From CAZGHF01 sp043797305 (GTDB lineage Bacteria > Patescibacteriota > Minisyncoccia > UBA6257 > GWB1-50-10): DNA of 25,381 nucleotides. Positions 1-6,574 of this stretch are shown here, in pieces. The number at the start of each line of letters is the position of its first letter. Position 1 is the stretch's first letter. Location of the stretch: positions 1 to 25,381 of the forward strand of contig JAZDPW010000026.1 in the NCBI GenBank assembly GCA_043797305.1. The letters are read 5' to 3'. Both the position numbers and the translations under genes were made by a program. Under the pieces are notes generated by a model. That model was not told the origin of the DNA, ran no database searches, and saw nothing but the letters and a program-made list of their open reading frames with translations.

Positions 1-425
1 GGGCAAGACACGGTTCGATTCGGTCTCCGATATGGGTCGGGGGCGGCGTTACCCACGGTCCGAGGCCGGAAAAAGATTACGGAAAGAAAATCAACAAGAA
101 AATGAAGCGGACGGCGATTTATTCCGTTTTGTCGAAGAAAACATCGGACGGAGAGGTAAAAATAATCGACGACCTGAATTTAACCGAGCGCAAGACGAAA
201 ATATTTGCCGGAATAATGAAGAAATTTTTCCCCGCCCCGAAGGGGCGGGGAAAAACAAGGACGAGTCTGCTTGTCGTTCCGAAAAAGGACAACAAGGACG
301 TCGTTCGGGCGGTAAGGAATATTCCGAAAACAAAAGTGGTTTTTCCGGATTCATTGAATGTTTCCGATTGCCTTACCTATAAAAACATATTTTTCGAGAA
401 AGAAGCCGTAAAAGAAATTTTATGA
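1..425 (+). CDS. rplD: 50S ribosomal protein L4 (uL4), 3' part
   Basis: C-terminal part of ribosomal protein L4, which binds 23S rRNA and lines the exit tunnel. The reading frame is open from base 3 (A-R-H-G-S-I-R-S-P) and continues through a segment reading W-V-G-G-G-V-T-H-G-P-R-P, the glycine-rich region typical of L4, before the conserved C-terminal globular part. The 5' end lies outside the window, so only about 140 codons are seen. The TGA stop overlaps the ATG of rplW in an ATGA tetranucleotide, which implies translational coupling. Position before rplW and rplB is the standard S10-operon order. The C-terminal half contains a KGRGKTRTSL stretch, somewhat unusual but still in frame. Confidence 0.93.
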   Translation, partial: ARHGSIRSPIWVGGGVTHGPRPEKDYGKKINKKMKRTAIYSVLSKKTSDGEVKIIDDLNLTERKTKIFAGIMKKFFPAPKGRGKTRTSLLVVPKKDNKDVVRAVRNIPKTKVVFPDSLNVSDCLTYKNIFFEKEAVKEIL

Positions 426-688
426 AAACAGTAAGAAAAAATTGGGTTAGCGAGAAAGCCACTGATTTACAGGCGAAAAATCAGTACGTTTTTTTGGTTC
501 GGGAAGAAGCGAATAAAAACGAAGTCAAAAAGGAAATCAGCCGTAAGTACGGCGTGAAAATAAAGTCCGTAAACATGATAAGCATCAAAGGAAAGAGGAA
601 AAGATTTTTAAGAACGCTTGGCAGAAAACCGGCGATAAAAAAAGCGGTCGTGACCTTAAAACCGGGAGAGAAACTGGAAATCGCCTAA
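422..688 (+). CDS. rplW: 50S ribosomal protein L23 (uL23)
   Basis: L23, a 23S rRNA-binding protein at the tunnel exit and docking site for trigger factor and SRP in known bacteria. The product is 88 residues, close to the family length of about 95-100. It keeps the N-terminal pattern (SEKATDL, then YVFLV) and the central basic segment (VKSVNMISIKGKRKR in family style, here residues about 42-60) followed by the C-terminal strand with VTLKPGEKLE. The start ATG overlaps the rplD stop by 4 bases. There is no recognisable Shine-Dalgarno, so coupling to rplD is the likely mode of initiation. Confidence 0.95.
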   Translation: MKTVRKNWVSEKATDLQAKNQYVFLVREEANKNEVKKEISRKYGVKIKSVNMISIKGKRKRFLRTLGRKPAIKKAVVTLKPGEKLEIA

Positions 689-696
689 ACTGAATC

Positions 697-1524
697 ATGA
701 TTACAAAAAAGTACAAACCGACTACACCGGGCAGACGAGGAATGATTTCCACGGACTACAGCGGCCTTTCGAAAACCGAGCCGTTTAAGAAACTTTTGAT
801 TCGCCTCAAAAACAAAGCCGGCCGCGGCCACGGCGGGAGAATTACCATGCGCCATCAGGGCGGCGGCGAGAAGGCTCTTTACCGGATAATCGATTTCAAG
901 CAAAATAAAATCGGCGTTCCCGGCCGGGTGGAATCGATTGAATACGACCCTTACCGGACCGCTTTTATCGCCCTTGTTGTCTACAGCGACGGCGAGCGGA
1001 GATATATTATTGCGCCGGAAGGTCTCAAAGTCGAAAGTCAGATTTTAACTTCCGAAGACGCGCCTTTTGTGCCGGGAATGAGGACAACCTTGAAAAGAAT
1101 CCCGGTCGGCACTTTCATTCATAATGTCGAGACAAATCCGGGGAGGGGCGGCAGTCTGGCCCGTTCCGCTGGTTCGTCGCTTCAAATTCTCGCCAACGAA
1201 GACGGCTACACTCATCTTAAAATGCCGTCCGGCGAGATAAGAAAAGTGCTCTGGTCGTGCCTCGCTTCCATCGGACAGGTTTCCAACCCCGGTCACAACC
1301 TTATCGTAATCGGCAAAGCCGGCCGTTCCCGCCAAATGGGAATTAGGCCGACCGTCCGGGCATCCGCCATGAATCCCCGCGACCACAAATACGGCGGCGG
1401 CGAGGGTCGGGCCAAACGCGGCACGAAACGGCCCAAAGACAAATGGGGGAACATTACCGGCGGCCGGAAAACGAGAAAAAGGAAAAAGTGGTCAAACAAG
1501 CTGATTATAAAACGCAGAAAATAA
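697..1524 (+). CDS. rplB: 50S ribosomal protein L2 (uL2)
   Basis: L2, one of the most conserved ribosomal proteins, needed for subunit association and peptidyl-transferase centre assembly. The 275-residue length is normal. The C-terminal signature is clear: MNPRDHKYGGGEGR starting at residue 225, including the conserved histidine (H230) that corresponds to the His implicated in peptidyl transferase function in E. coli L2. The N-terminal OB-fold and central SH3-like domain are intact, with the family motifs GRGHGGRITMRHQGGG and AGSSLQILA. It starts 9 bases after rplW and ends 4 bases before rpsS. Confidence 0.98.
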   Translation: MITKKYKPTTPGRRGMISTDYSGLSKTEPFKKLLIRLKNKAGRGHGGRITMRHQGGGEKALYRIIDFKQNKIGVPGRVESIEYDPYRTAFIALVVYSDGERRYIIAPEGLKVESQILTSEDAPFVPGMRTTLKRIPVGTFIHNVETNPGRGGSLARSAGSSLQILANEDGYTHLKMPSGEIRKVLWSCLASIGQVSNPGHNLIVIGKAGRSRQMGIRPTVRASAMNPRDHKYGGGEGRAKRGTKRPKDKWGNITGGRKTRKRKKWSNKLIIKRRK

Positions 1525-1528
1525 AATT

Positions 1529-1849
1529 ATGACCAGATCGCTGAAAAAGGGTCCTTACGTCGACCCGAAATTACTGAAAAAGATTTCGAAGCTTTCGCCT
1601 ACCGAAGGGCAGGTTATTAAAACCTGGTCGCGGGATTCGGAAATTTCTCCGGAGATGGTCGGCTTTGTTTTTGGCGTTCATAACGGCAAGGATTTTGTGG
1701 AAGTGAGAGTCAACGAGGACATGGTGGGACACCGGCTTGGTGAATTTTCGCCGACCCGGAAGTTTGTGAGGCACGGCGGCAAGATTCAGAAAGACCTGGA
1801 ACAGAAAGCCAAAGAGACGGAAGTAACCAGCAAAACGACCAATAAATAA
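1529..1849 (+). CDS. rpsS: 30S ribosomal protein S19 (uS19)
   Basis: S19 of the small-subunit head, which together with S13 contacts the A-site tRNA and B1 bridge region. The N-terminus MTRSLKKGPYVD and the C-terminal GHRLGEFSPTRKFVRHGG block are diagnostic. At 106 residues it is somewhat longer than the usual 90-95 because of a charged tail after the conserved core (KETEVTSKTTNK). It lies between rplB and rplV with gaps of 4 and 5 bases, as expected in the S10 operon. Confidence 0.97.
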   Translation: MTRSLKKGPYVDPKLLKKISKLSPTEGQVIKTWSRDSEISPEMVGFVFGVHNGKDFVEVRVNEDMVGHRLGEFSPTRKFVRHGGKIQKDLEQKAKETEVTSKTTNK

Positions 1850-1854
1850 ATTTC

Positions 1855-2376
1855 ATGACCGAAGTAATCGCCAAATTAAAACATTTAAACATCGCGCCCC
1901 GGAAGACACGGTTCGTTGCCGATACGCTGAGGGGACTTAGCGCAAACGATGCGGAGGCCGAACTCATGCTTCAGAGCCGTCGGCCAAGCGTTTCTCTTTT
2001 AAAGCTTCTCCGTTCGGCGGTTGCGAACGCCAAAACCAATTACAAGGTTGAACCGGCAAAACTTTACGTCAAGGAAATCAAAGTTGACGAAGGGCCGGTG
2101 ATGAAACGCTATATGCCGCGGGCTTTCGGCCGGATGAACCTGATTCAGAAAAAAACCAGTCACGTTACTTTGATTCTGGGAGTATCGGAGAAATCGAAAG
2201 AATCGAAGTTTACGGTTACTCCCAAACCGAAGAAAGAAAAGAAAGAAAAGGAGCACAAGAAAAAGAAACCGGAAGAGGAAAGAACGGAACCAGACAAAAA
2301 CAAGCCCGTTCTGGAGAAAAAGACAGACAAAGGTCCCGGCTTTTTCCGCCGAACTTTCAGAAGAAAATCCGTTTAA
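1855..2376 (+). CDS. rplV: 50S ribosomal protein L22 (uL22) with charged C-terminal extension
   Basis: L22, whose beta-hairpin lines the exit tunnel. The core (residues 1 to about 115) shows the family motif NIAPRKTRFVADTLRG near the N-terminus and the hairpin segment GPVMKRYMPRAFGRMN, followed by the conserved strand SHVTLILG. After this the protein continues for about 55 residues in a tail made almost only of K, E, P and R, ending GFFRRTFRRKSV. Most bacterial L22 proteins are 110-120 residues, so 173 is long. The extension is in frame with a normal stop and then rpsC 3 bases later, so it is part of the gene rather than a fusion artefact. Confidence 0.95.
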   Translation: MTEVIAKLKHLNIAPRKTRFVADTLRGLSANDAEAELMLQSRRPSVSLLKLLRSAVANAKTNYKVEPAKLYVKEIKVDEGPVMKRYMPRAFGRMNLIQKKTSHVTLILGVSEKSKESKFTVTPKPKKEKKEKEHKKKKPEEERTEPDKNKPVLEKKTDKGPGFFRRTFRRKSV

Positions 2377-2379
2377 AAT

Positions 2380-3063
2380 ATGGCTCAGAAAATAAAACCA
2401 ACCTTATTGCGTTTAGGAATAACGAAACCCTGGCAGAGCCAATGGTTTTTCAGGCGTTCGTTGAGATTTTTCATCGAGGAAGACAATCTTATAAGGGAGT
2501 TTATCCGGGAAAAAATTCTTACCTCCGGCATTGATGCGATTGAAATCGAAAGAACGGGCGAAGTCACCAGGGTGACCATCCGTTCGGCCCGCCCGGGACT
2601 CATTATCGGCCGGGGCGGCAAGGGGATAGAGGAGCTGAAAGAGGGGCTCTTGAACTCCATAAAATCTCTCCGCCGAAAAAACAAATTCAAGGGCAACCCG
2701 ATTTTGAACTTGAACGTCGAGGAAATAAAGAGAATGGAACTCTCGGCTTCGGTTCTCGCCCAGCAAATGGCTTTTGACATAGAAAAAAGATTTCCTTTCC
2801 GGACGGTTATGAGGCGCCATCTTGAAATAATGAAGCAAAACCGGACCGTGAGAGGCGCGAAAATCAGGATGGCCGGTCGTTTGAACGGCGCGGAGATTGC
2901 CCGCCGGGATTCGCTTCACTTCGGCCAGATGCCGCTCCAAACTATCCGGGCGAACATCGATTACGGCGAAGCGGTTGCTTTTACCACTTACGGAACAATT
3001 GGTATAAAGGTATGGCTTTATAAAGGCGAGATATTTAACGAGAAGTCAGAAAATAGAAAGTAG
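2380..3063 (+). CDS. rpsC: 30S ribosomal protein S3 (uS3)
   Basis: S3, a KH-domain protein at the mRNA entry tunnel that contributes to helicase activity of the ribosome. The KH motif GLIIGRGGKGIEELKEGL is at about residues 73-90. The C-terminal domain carries GAKIRMAGRLNGAEIARRDSL in family style, then the conserved YGEAVAFTTYGTIGIKVWLYKGE. At 227 residues it is of usual length. Start ATG is 3 bases after the rplV stop with no clear Shine-Dalgarno. Confidence 0.97.
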   Translation: MAQKIKPTLLRLGITKPWQSQWFFRRSLRFFIEEDNLIREFIREKILTSGIDAIEIERTGEVTRVTIRSARPGLIIGRGGKGIEELKEGLLNSIKSLRRKNKFKGNPILNLNVEEIKRMELSASVLAQQMAFDIEKRFPFRTVMRRHLEIMKQNRTVRGAKIRMAGRLNGAEIARRDSLHFGQMPLQTIRANIDYGEAVAFTTYGTIGIKVWLYKGEIFNEKSENRK

Positions 3064-3073
3064 AAATTAGAAC

Positions 3074-3487
3074 ATGTTGCAGCCCAAGAAACAAAAATAC
3101 AGAAAAATGCAAAAGGGACGTTCCCGGAAACGTTTGAAAGAAACGAGGGGCTTAAACCTCGCCTTCGGCCGTTTTGGCATTCAGGCGGCCTCACCGGCCT
3201 GGATTACCGGTCGCCAGATTGAAGCGGCCCGCAAAGCCATTACCCATTCCCTAAAGAGAGAAGGCCGGGTTTGGATTCGCATTTTCCCGGACAAACCGGT
3301 AACAAGACTTCCGCCGGAGGTCACCTTGGGCGGCGGAAAAGGCGACGTCGACCACTATGTGGCGCTGGTGAAGCCCGGCCGGATTCTTTTTGAAATTGAC
3401 GGCATTTCGGAATCGGTTGCCATGGAAGCTCTTCGCATCGCCGGCCACAAACTGCCGGTTAAAACGAAAATAATTTCAAAACAATAG
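3074..3487 (+). CDS. rplP: 50S ribosomal protein L16 (uL16)
   Basis: L16, which sits near the A-site tRNA elbow and the peptidyl-transferase centre. The 137 residues match the family. Visible signatures are GRQIEAARKAITHSLKREG, FPDKPVTRLPPEV and GGGKGDVDHYVALVKPGR. The segment equivalent to the E. coli RMGKGKG loop, where an arginine is hydroxylated, reads T-L-G-G-G-K-G here, so the modified arginine position appears to be threonine (inferred by eye alignment). It follows rpsC after 10 bases. Confidence 0.96.
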   Translation: MLQPKKQKYRKMQKGRSRKRLKETRGLNLAFGRFGIQAASPAWITGRQIEAARKAITHSLKREGRVWIRIFPDKPVTRLPPEVTLGGGKGDVDHYVALVKPGRILFEIDGISESVAMEALRIAGHKLPVKTKIISKQ

Positions 3488-3489
3488 GG

Positions 3490-3696
3490 ATGAAAAAGAA
3501 AGAACTGGAAAATTTTAAAAATAAGACCATGATTGAGATAGACAAAGAAATCCGCGAGTGTCAGGAGAAACTTCTTAACCTCAAGATGGACTTGTCTTTG
3601 GGAAAGGTAAAAAACATACACGAGATAAAAGAGCTGAAAAAAAGCGTCGCTCAGCTCCTGACCATTAAAAACCTGAAAGAAAAAACAAAAATATGA
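3490..3696 (+). CDS. rpmC: 50S ribosomal protein L29 (uL29)
   Basis: L29, a small two-helix protein at the tunnel exit next to L23. The 68-residue product is highly charged with the family pattern: an N-terminal MKKKELENFKNKT, a first helix (CQEKLLNLKMDLSLGK) and a second helix ending in the IHEIKELKKSVAQLLTIKN region. This is the expected position between rplP and rpsQ. The last 4 bases overlap the rpsQ start (ATGA). Confidence 0.92.
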   Translation: MKKKELENFKNKTMIEIDKEIRECQEKLLNLKMDLSLGKVKNIHEIKELKKSVAQLLTIKNLKEKTKI

Positions 3697-3932
3697 GGAA
3701 ACTACAAGGCACGGTTGTGTCGGACAAAATGGCAAAAACGAGAGTGGTGGCGGTGGAGCGCCTGAAAAAGCACAAGCGTTACGGCAAGTATTATAAATTG
3801 ACGGAAAGGTACAAGGCCCACGACGAAAAAAACGAGTATAAGACCGGAGATAAAGTTGTTATCCAGGAATCAAGGCCGTTATCCAGAGAGAAAAGGTGGA
3901 TTATAGTCGGGAAAGTAGAAATTAAAAAATAG
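3693..3932 (+). CDS. rpsQ: 30S ribosomal protein S17 (uS17)
   Basis: S17, an OB-fold primary 16S rRNA-binding protein. The 79 residues include the strand MRKLQGTVVSDKMAKTRVV, the loop KHKRYGKYYKLTERYKAHDE and the conserved YKTGDKVVIQESRPLSREKRW, all diagnostic. Length matches the short bacterial form. It is translationally coupled to rpmC by a 4-base ATGA overlap and is followed by rplN after 4 bases. Confidence 0.96.
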   Translation: MRKLQGTVVSDKMAKTRVVAVERLKKHKRYGKYYKLTERYKAHDEKNEYKTGDKVVIQESRPLSREKRWIIVGKVEIKK

Positions 3933-3936
3933 AAAC

Positions 3937-4305
3937 ATGATTCAAGAAAGGTCCATACTTAAAGTGGCAGATAATTCCGGAGCGAAAATCGTCCGTTGTT
4001 TCCGGGTTTTAGGCGGCAGCAGGCGCCGCTACGCGGGAGTGGGTGACATTATCGTTGCTTCGGTTCAAATTGCCGAGCCGAGAAAGTCGACCATCAAGAA
4101 AAAAGACATTGTGAGAGCGGTTGTGGTTCGGACGCACGCGCCGATTCGCCGGCCCGACGGTTCTTACGTCAGGTTTGACGACAATGCCGTCGTTATCGTC
4201 GACAAAAAAGAGCCGCGGGCGACGAGAATTTTCGGCCCCATTCCGAGAGAAATCAAGGAAAAAGGTTATGATACAATCGCTTCGCTTGCCGAAGAATTGG
4301 TTTAA
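3937..4305 (+). CDS. rplN: 50S ribosomal protein L14 (uL14)
   Basis: L14, at the subunit interface contacting helix 44 of 16S rRNA. The N-terminus reads MIQERSILKVADNSGAKIV, the standard L14 opening, followed by GVGDIIVASV and the C-terminal ATRIFGPIPREIKEKGYDTIASLAEELV. The 122-residue length is exact for the family. An alternative frame across its 3' end is a shadow. Confidence 0.98.
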   Translation: MIQERSILKVADNSGAKIVRCFRVLGGSRRRYAGVGDIIVASVQIAEPRKSTIKKKDIVRAVVVRTHAPIRRPDGSYVRFDDNAVVIVDKKEPRATRIFGPIPREIKEKGYDTIASLAEELV

Positions 4306-4307
4306 CT

Positions 4308-4613
4308 ATGAAGATAAAGAAAGGCGACACAGTGAAAATTTTAACCGGCAAGGACCGCGGCAAGAACGGCAAGGTTATTAGGGTTTATCCGCAAATCGGG
4401 AAAATCACTATTGAAGGGATAAACGTTTACAAAAAACACAGCCGGCCGAAGAAGCAAGGCGAAAAAGGCGAGATAGTTTCGGTAGTGAGGCCAATCAGTG
4501 TTTCAAACGCGGTTTTGGTTTGTTCAAGGTGCGGTAAGCCGTCCCGGGTCGGTTTTCGTTCCGAGGGCGAGAAAAAGTTCAGGTACTGCAAGAGGTGCAA
4601 GAGCGAAGTTTAA
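4308..4613 (+). CDS. rplX: 50S ribosomal protein L24 (uL24), four-cysteine form
   Basis: L24, an assembly-initiating 23S rRNA-binding protein. The KOW motif is at the N-terminus (KKGDTVKILTGKDRGKNGKVI) and the middle carries GINVYKKHSRP. At 101 residues it is of usual length. The C-terminal part contains two CxxC pairs, C72/C75 and C94/C97, which would form a zinc ribbon; this cysteine-bearing version is known in a subset of bacterial L24 proteins. Two bases separate it from rplN. Confidence 0.95.
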   Translation: MKIKKGDTVKILTGKDRGKNGKVIRVYPQIGKITIEGINVYKKHSRPKKQGEKGEIVSVVRPISVSNAVLVCSRCGKPSRVGFRSEGEKKFRYCKRCKSEV

Positions 4614-4623
4614 ATAAAAGTTT

Positions 4624-5115
4624 ATGAGCAAGATTAACGAAAAATTGGAAAAAATCGTCGTAAACGTCGGCCTGGGGAAGCTCCGCAACCAGCCGAGTTT
4701 TGAAGACAAGATTCTTCCGGCTATTGAAGGGGAGCTGGCCATAATAACCGGCCAAAAGCCGGCAAGGCGTCAGGCCAAAAAATCAATCGCTGGTTTTAAA
4801 ACAAGAGCCGGTGACATCATCGGTCTTCAGGTTACGCTCCGCGGAAAAATGATGGCCAATTTCCTGAAACGGCTTATCAATTTGGTTTTCCCGCGGGTCA
4901 AGGATTTTCGGGGAATAGATCTGAAGAACATCGATGAAAGAGGCAACTTGAACGTCGGTTTTCGGGAGCAATTCGTTTTTCCGGAAATATCGGCCGAAAA
5001 ATCGAAGATGAATTTTGGTCTCCAAATCACATTGGTTATTTTTGCGAAAAGCAGGAACGATGCGATTGATTTTTATCGGTCGATTGGGGTACCATTGAAA
5101 AAACCGAAATCCTAA
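4624..5115 (+). CDS. rplE: 50S ribosomal protein L5 (uL5), N-terminally short
   Basis: L5 binds 5S rRNA and the P-site tRNA region of the large subunit. The 163 residues contain the conserved blocks LEKIVVNVGLGK, ITGQKPARRQAKKSIAGFK, RGKMMANFLKRLINLVFPRVKDFRG and, near the end, NFGLQITLVIFAKS. Typical L5 is about 179 residues and begins with a helix of roughly 20-25 residues before the first of these motifs. Here that motif is at residue 9, so the leading helix is missing or much reduced. The upstream bases contain no plausible longer start because the preceding gene rplX ends just 10 bases before. Confidence 0.95.
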   Translation: MSKINEKLEKIVVNVGLGKLRNQPSFEDKILPAIEGELAIITGQKPARRQAKKSIAGFKTRAGDIIGLQVTLRGKMMANFLKRLINLVFPRVKDFRGIDLKNIDERGNLNVGFREQFVFPEISAEKSKMNFGLQITLVIFAKSRNDAIDFYRSIGVPLKKPKS

Positions 5116-5129
5116 AACAGTCAACATTT

Positions 5130-5315
5130 ATGGCAAAGAAATCGGTAATAGCGCGAGCAAGAAAAAAGCCGAAGTTCAGCACCCGTATCGTGCGGCGCTG
5201 TTTCCGTTGCGGCCGAAGACGCAGCTATATGCGCGATTTCAACATGTGCCGGATTTGTTTCAGAGAGTTTGCAAGCCGGGGCGAAATTCCCGGAATTAAA
5301 AAATCAAGCTGGTAA
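5130..5315 (+). CDS. rpsN: 30S ribosomal protein S14 type Z (uS14), zinc form
   Basis: Short zinc-binding S14, a late-assembling small-subunit head protein. The 61-residue product has the four zinc ligands as two CxxC pairs, C24/C27 and C40/C43, and the conserved C-terminus R-G-E-I-P-G-I-K-K-S-S-W. This short four-cysteine form does not depend on the longer zinc-free paralog; no second copy is present in the window. It follows rplE after 14 bases and is the last gene before a 174-base gap. Confidence 0.97.
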   Translation: MAKKSVIARARKKPKFSTRIVRRCFRCGRRRSYMRDFNMCRICFREFASRGEIPGIKKSSW

Positions 5316-5323
5316 AGGTTTGG

Positions 5324-5352
5324 TTGAAAAATCTAGAATTCTATTGTAATAT
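5324..5352 (+). promoter_or_regulatory. Candidate internal promoter upstream of rpsH
   Basis: TTGAAA at 5324-5329 and TAATAT at 5347-5352 are separated by 17 bases, a good match to a sigma-70 type promoter (5/6 and 4/6). The spacer contains the palindrome TAGAATTCTA. It would drive rpsH-rplF-rplR and downstream genes independently of the S10-operon promoter. Inferred only from sequence match. Confidence 0.4.
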
Positions 5353-5371
5353 TTTTCACTACCAAGCCTTT

Positions 5372-5392
5372 ATCCTGAGCGAGGCGAAGGAT
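5372..5392. repeat. Short palindromic repeat-like element before rpsH
   Basis: A 21-base element starting ATCCTGAGCG and ending GCGAAGGAT, with arms ATCCT/AGGAT around a G/C/A-rich centre. It resembles a short interspersed repeat often seen in intergenic regions of CPR and other bacteria (from memory, not searched). It lies in the unusual gap between rpsN and rpsH and supports the view that this gap received inserted sequence. Confidence 0.4.
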
Positions 5393-5430
5393 TACTTTAG
5401 AGAAGGTAACTCTTCGGTGAACCTCAGAGT

Positions 5431-5488
5431 GCTCAATGTGATGGTAAAATTTACTTCACATTGGGCTCGCAAATTTTAATCACATTGG
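5431..5488 (+). promoter_or_regulatory. Alternative hairpins in the rpsH leader
   Basis: CAATGTGA at 5434-5441 can pair with TCACATTG at 5456-5463, giving an 11-bp stem (5431-5441 with 5456-5466, one G-U) extended internally by GTAA/TTAC. A second identical copy of TCACATTGG lies at 5480-5488, directly before the rpsH ATG at 5490. The same upstream strand could therefore form either of two mutually exclusive stems, the distal one covering the translation start region. This is a structural observation; regulation is inference. Confidence 0.45.
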
Positions 5489-5489
5489 C

Positions 5490-5861
5490 ATGTACATCGA
5501 TTTACTGATAAAAATAAAAAACGCCCAGAACGCCGGCAAGAAAACACTGAAGGTTCCTTACACCCGTAACGACCAGGCTGTTTTAAACGTTCTCGAGAAC
5601 GCCGGTTTTTTGAAGAAATCGGAAGTGAAGGGACGCAGCGTCAAAAAAATCGTGGAAATAAGCTTGAATCCGGAGCGTCCGATTCAGGGCGTGAAACTCA
5701 TAAGTCGCCCGTCGTTACGGCGTTACGCCGGTTATGGGGATTTCAGGAAAGTTAAAGGAGGCAGAGGTATTCTTGTCGTTTCGACGTCAAAAGGAATTTT
5801 AAGCGGCGATAAGGCAAGACGCGAAAAAGTCGGCGGAGAAATGCTCGCGGAAGTTTGGTAA
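5490..5861 (+). CDS. rpsH: 30S ribosomal protein S8 (uS8)
   Basis: S8, a primary 16S rRNA-binding protein and, in E. coli, the translational repressor of the spc operon. The 123 residues include the N-terminal IKIKNAQNAGKKTLKVPYT and the C-terminal signature with GGRGILVVSTSKGILSGDKARREKVGGEMLAEVW. The normal opening (TDPIADMLTRIRNA) is shortened to MYIDLLIKIKNA. The ATG is the first in frame after a stop within the leader, so no longer N-terminus is possible. There is no Shine-Dalgarno in front; instead a repeated TCACATTGG sits there. It is followed by rplF after 6 bases. Confidence 0.96.
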   Translation: MYIDLLIKIKNAQNAGKKTLKVPYTRNDQAVLNVLENAGFLKKSEVKGRSVKKIVEISLNPERPIQGVKLISRPSLRRYAGYGDFRKVKGGRGILVVSTSKGILSGDKARREKVGGEMLAEVW

Positions 5862-5867
5862 AAGAAT

Positions 5868-6428
5868 ATGTCAAAGATAGGCAAACAATTGATTAAAATC
5901 CCGGAGGGAGTGACCGTGGCGGTTGATGAGGAAAAGATTTTGATAAAGGGGCCGAAGGGCGAGCTTGGCGTTCGCCGCATTCCTCATGTTTTGCCGGAGT
6001 TCAATGAAGCTAAAAAAGAGCTTAAATTTACCGCCGAGGCGAATCACAAGCAGGCCCGGAGCAACTGGGGAACCATAAGAGCTCATGCCGCGAACGCCGT
6101 GGAAGGCGTAACCAAAGGCTTCGAGAAAACTCTCATTCTTGAAGGTGTCGGCTACCGCATCGTGAAAGTTGGCGAGGGTTTGGAGATGACGCTCGGTTTT
6201 TCTCATCCGGTAAAATACGAAGCGAAACCGGGAATTTCTTTTGAGGTTGAGAAAAATACGACTTTGAGAATAAGGGGAATCGACCGGGAATTGGTCGGCC
6301 AAGTGGCGGCCGAAATCCGGGCAATCGAAAAAGCCGAGCCTTATAAAGGCAGAGGATTTCGTTATTCCGACGAGGTGATAAGAAGAAAAGCCGGCAAGAA
6401 AGCGGTTGCCGCTTCCGGAGGCGCTTAA
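5868..6428 (+). CDS. rplF: 50S ribosomal protein L6 (uL6)
   Basis: L6, a two-domain protein near the sarcin-ricin loop and factor-binding site. The 186 residues begin MSKIGKQLIKIPEGVTV and carry KGPKGEL in the first repeat; the second repeat ends with the diagnostic EPYKGRGFRYSDEVIRRKAGKK (split here only by position, about residues 157-178). Length is slightly above the usual 177 because of the alanine-rich tail. The gap after it to rplR (141 bases) is abnormal for this operon and is explained by an inserted element. Confidence 0.97.
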   Translation: MSKIGKQLIKIPEGVTVAVDEEKILIKGPKGELGVRRIPHVLPEFNEAKKELKFTAEANHKQARSNWGTIRAHAANAVEGVTKGFEKTLILEGVGYRIVKVGEGLEMTLGFSHPVKYEAKPGISFEVEKNTTLRIRGIDRELVGQVAAEIRAIEKAEPYKGRGFRYSDEVIRRKAGKKAVAASGGA

Positions 6429-6445
6429 ATTAAAATCCCAAGAAC

Positions 6446-6574
6446 ATGAATCCCCCACATAGTCATCTATTGAACATTCCTATTTTATGTTAAAGCTAAA
6501 AACAAACAAAGGTCCGTATAACAAAGAGCAAGGATACGCCATATTTGGTTTATCTTTGCTATGTGGGGGATGAA
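6446..6574. mobile_element. MITE-like insertion at the rplR start codon
   Basis: Perfect 13-bp inverted repeats, ATCCCCCACATAG at 6450-6462 and CTATGTGGGGGAT at 6559-6571, bound an AT-rich interior with no coding capacity for a transposase. The pentamer ATGAA occurs directly outside on both sides (6446-6450 and 6570-6574), as a target-site duplication would. Removing 6451-6569 and one copy of ATGAA leaves a 17-base gap between rplF and an rplR reading ATGAAAAGAAG, matching the spacing elsewhere in the operon. The old ATG now opens a 15-codon ORF (6446-6493). In RNA, the two arms could pair and bury the start of rplR. No family could be assigned. Confidence 0.6.

Noticed and set aside
5871..6458. 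Minus-strand ORF opposite rplF
   Set aside because: Antisense shadow of a conserved ribosomal protein gene.
6561..6569. ATG at 6561 as the rplR start
   Set aside because: It adds only M-W-G to L18 and lies in the inverted-repeat arm of the inserted element; the ATG at 6570 gives the normal L18 N-terminus.
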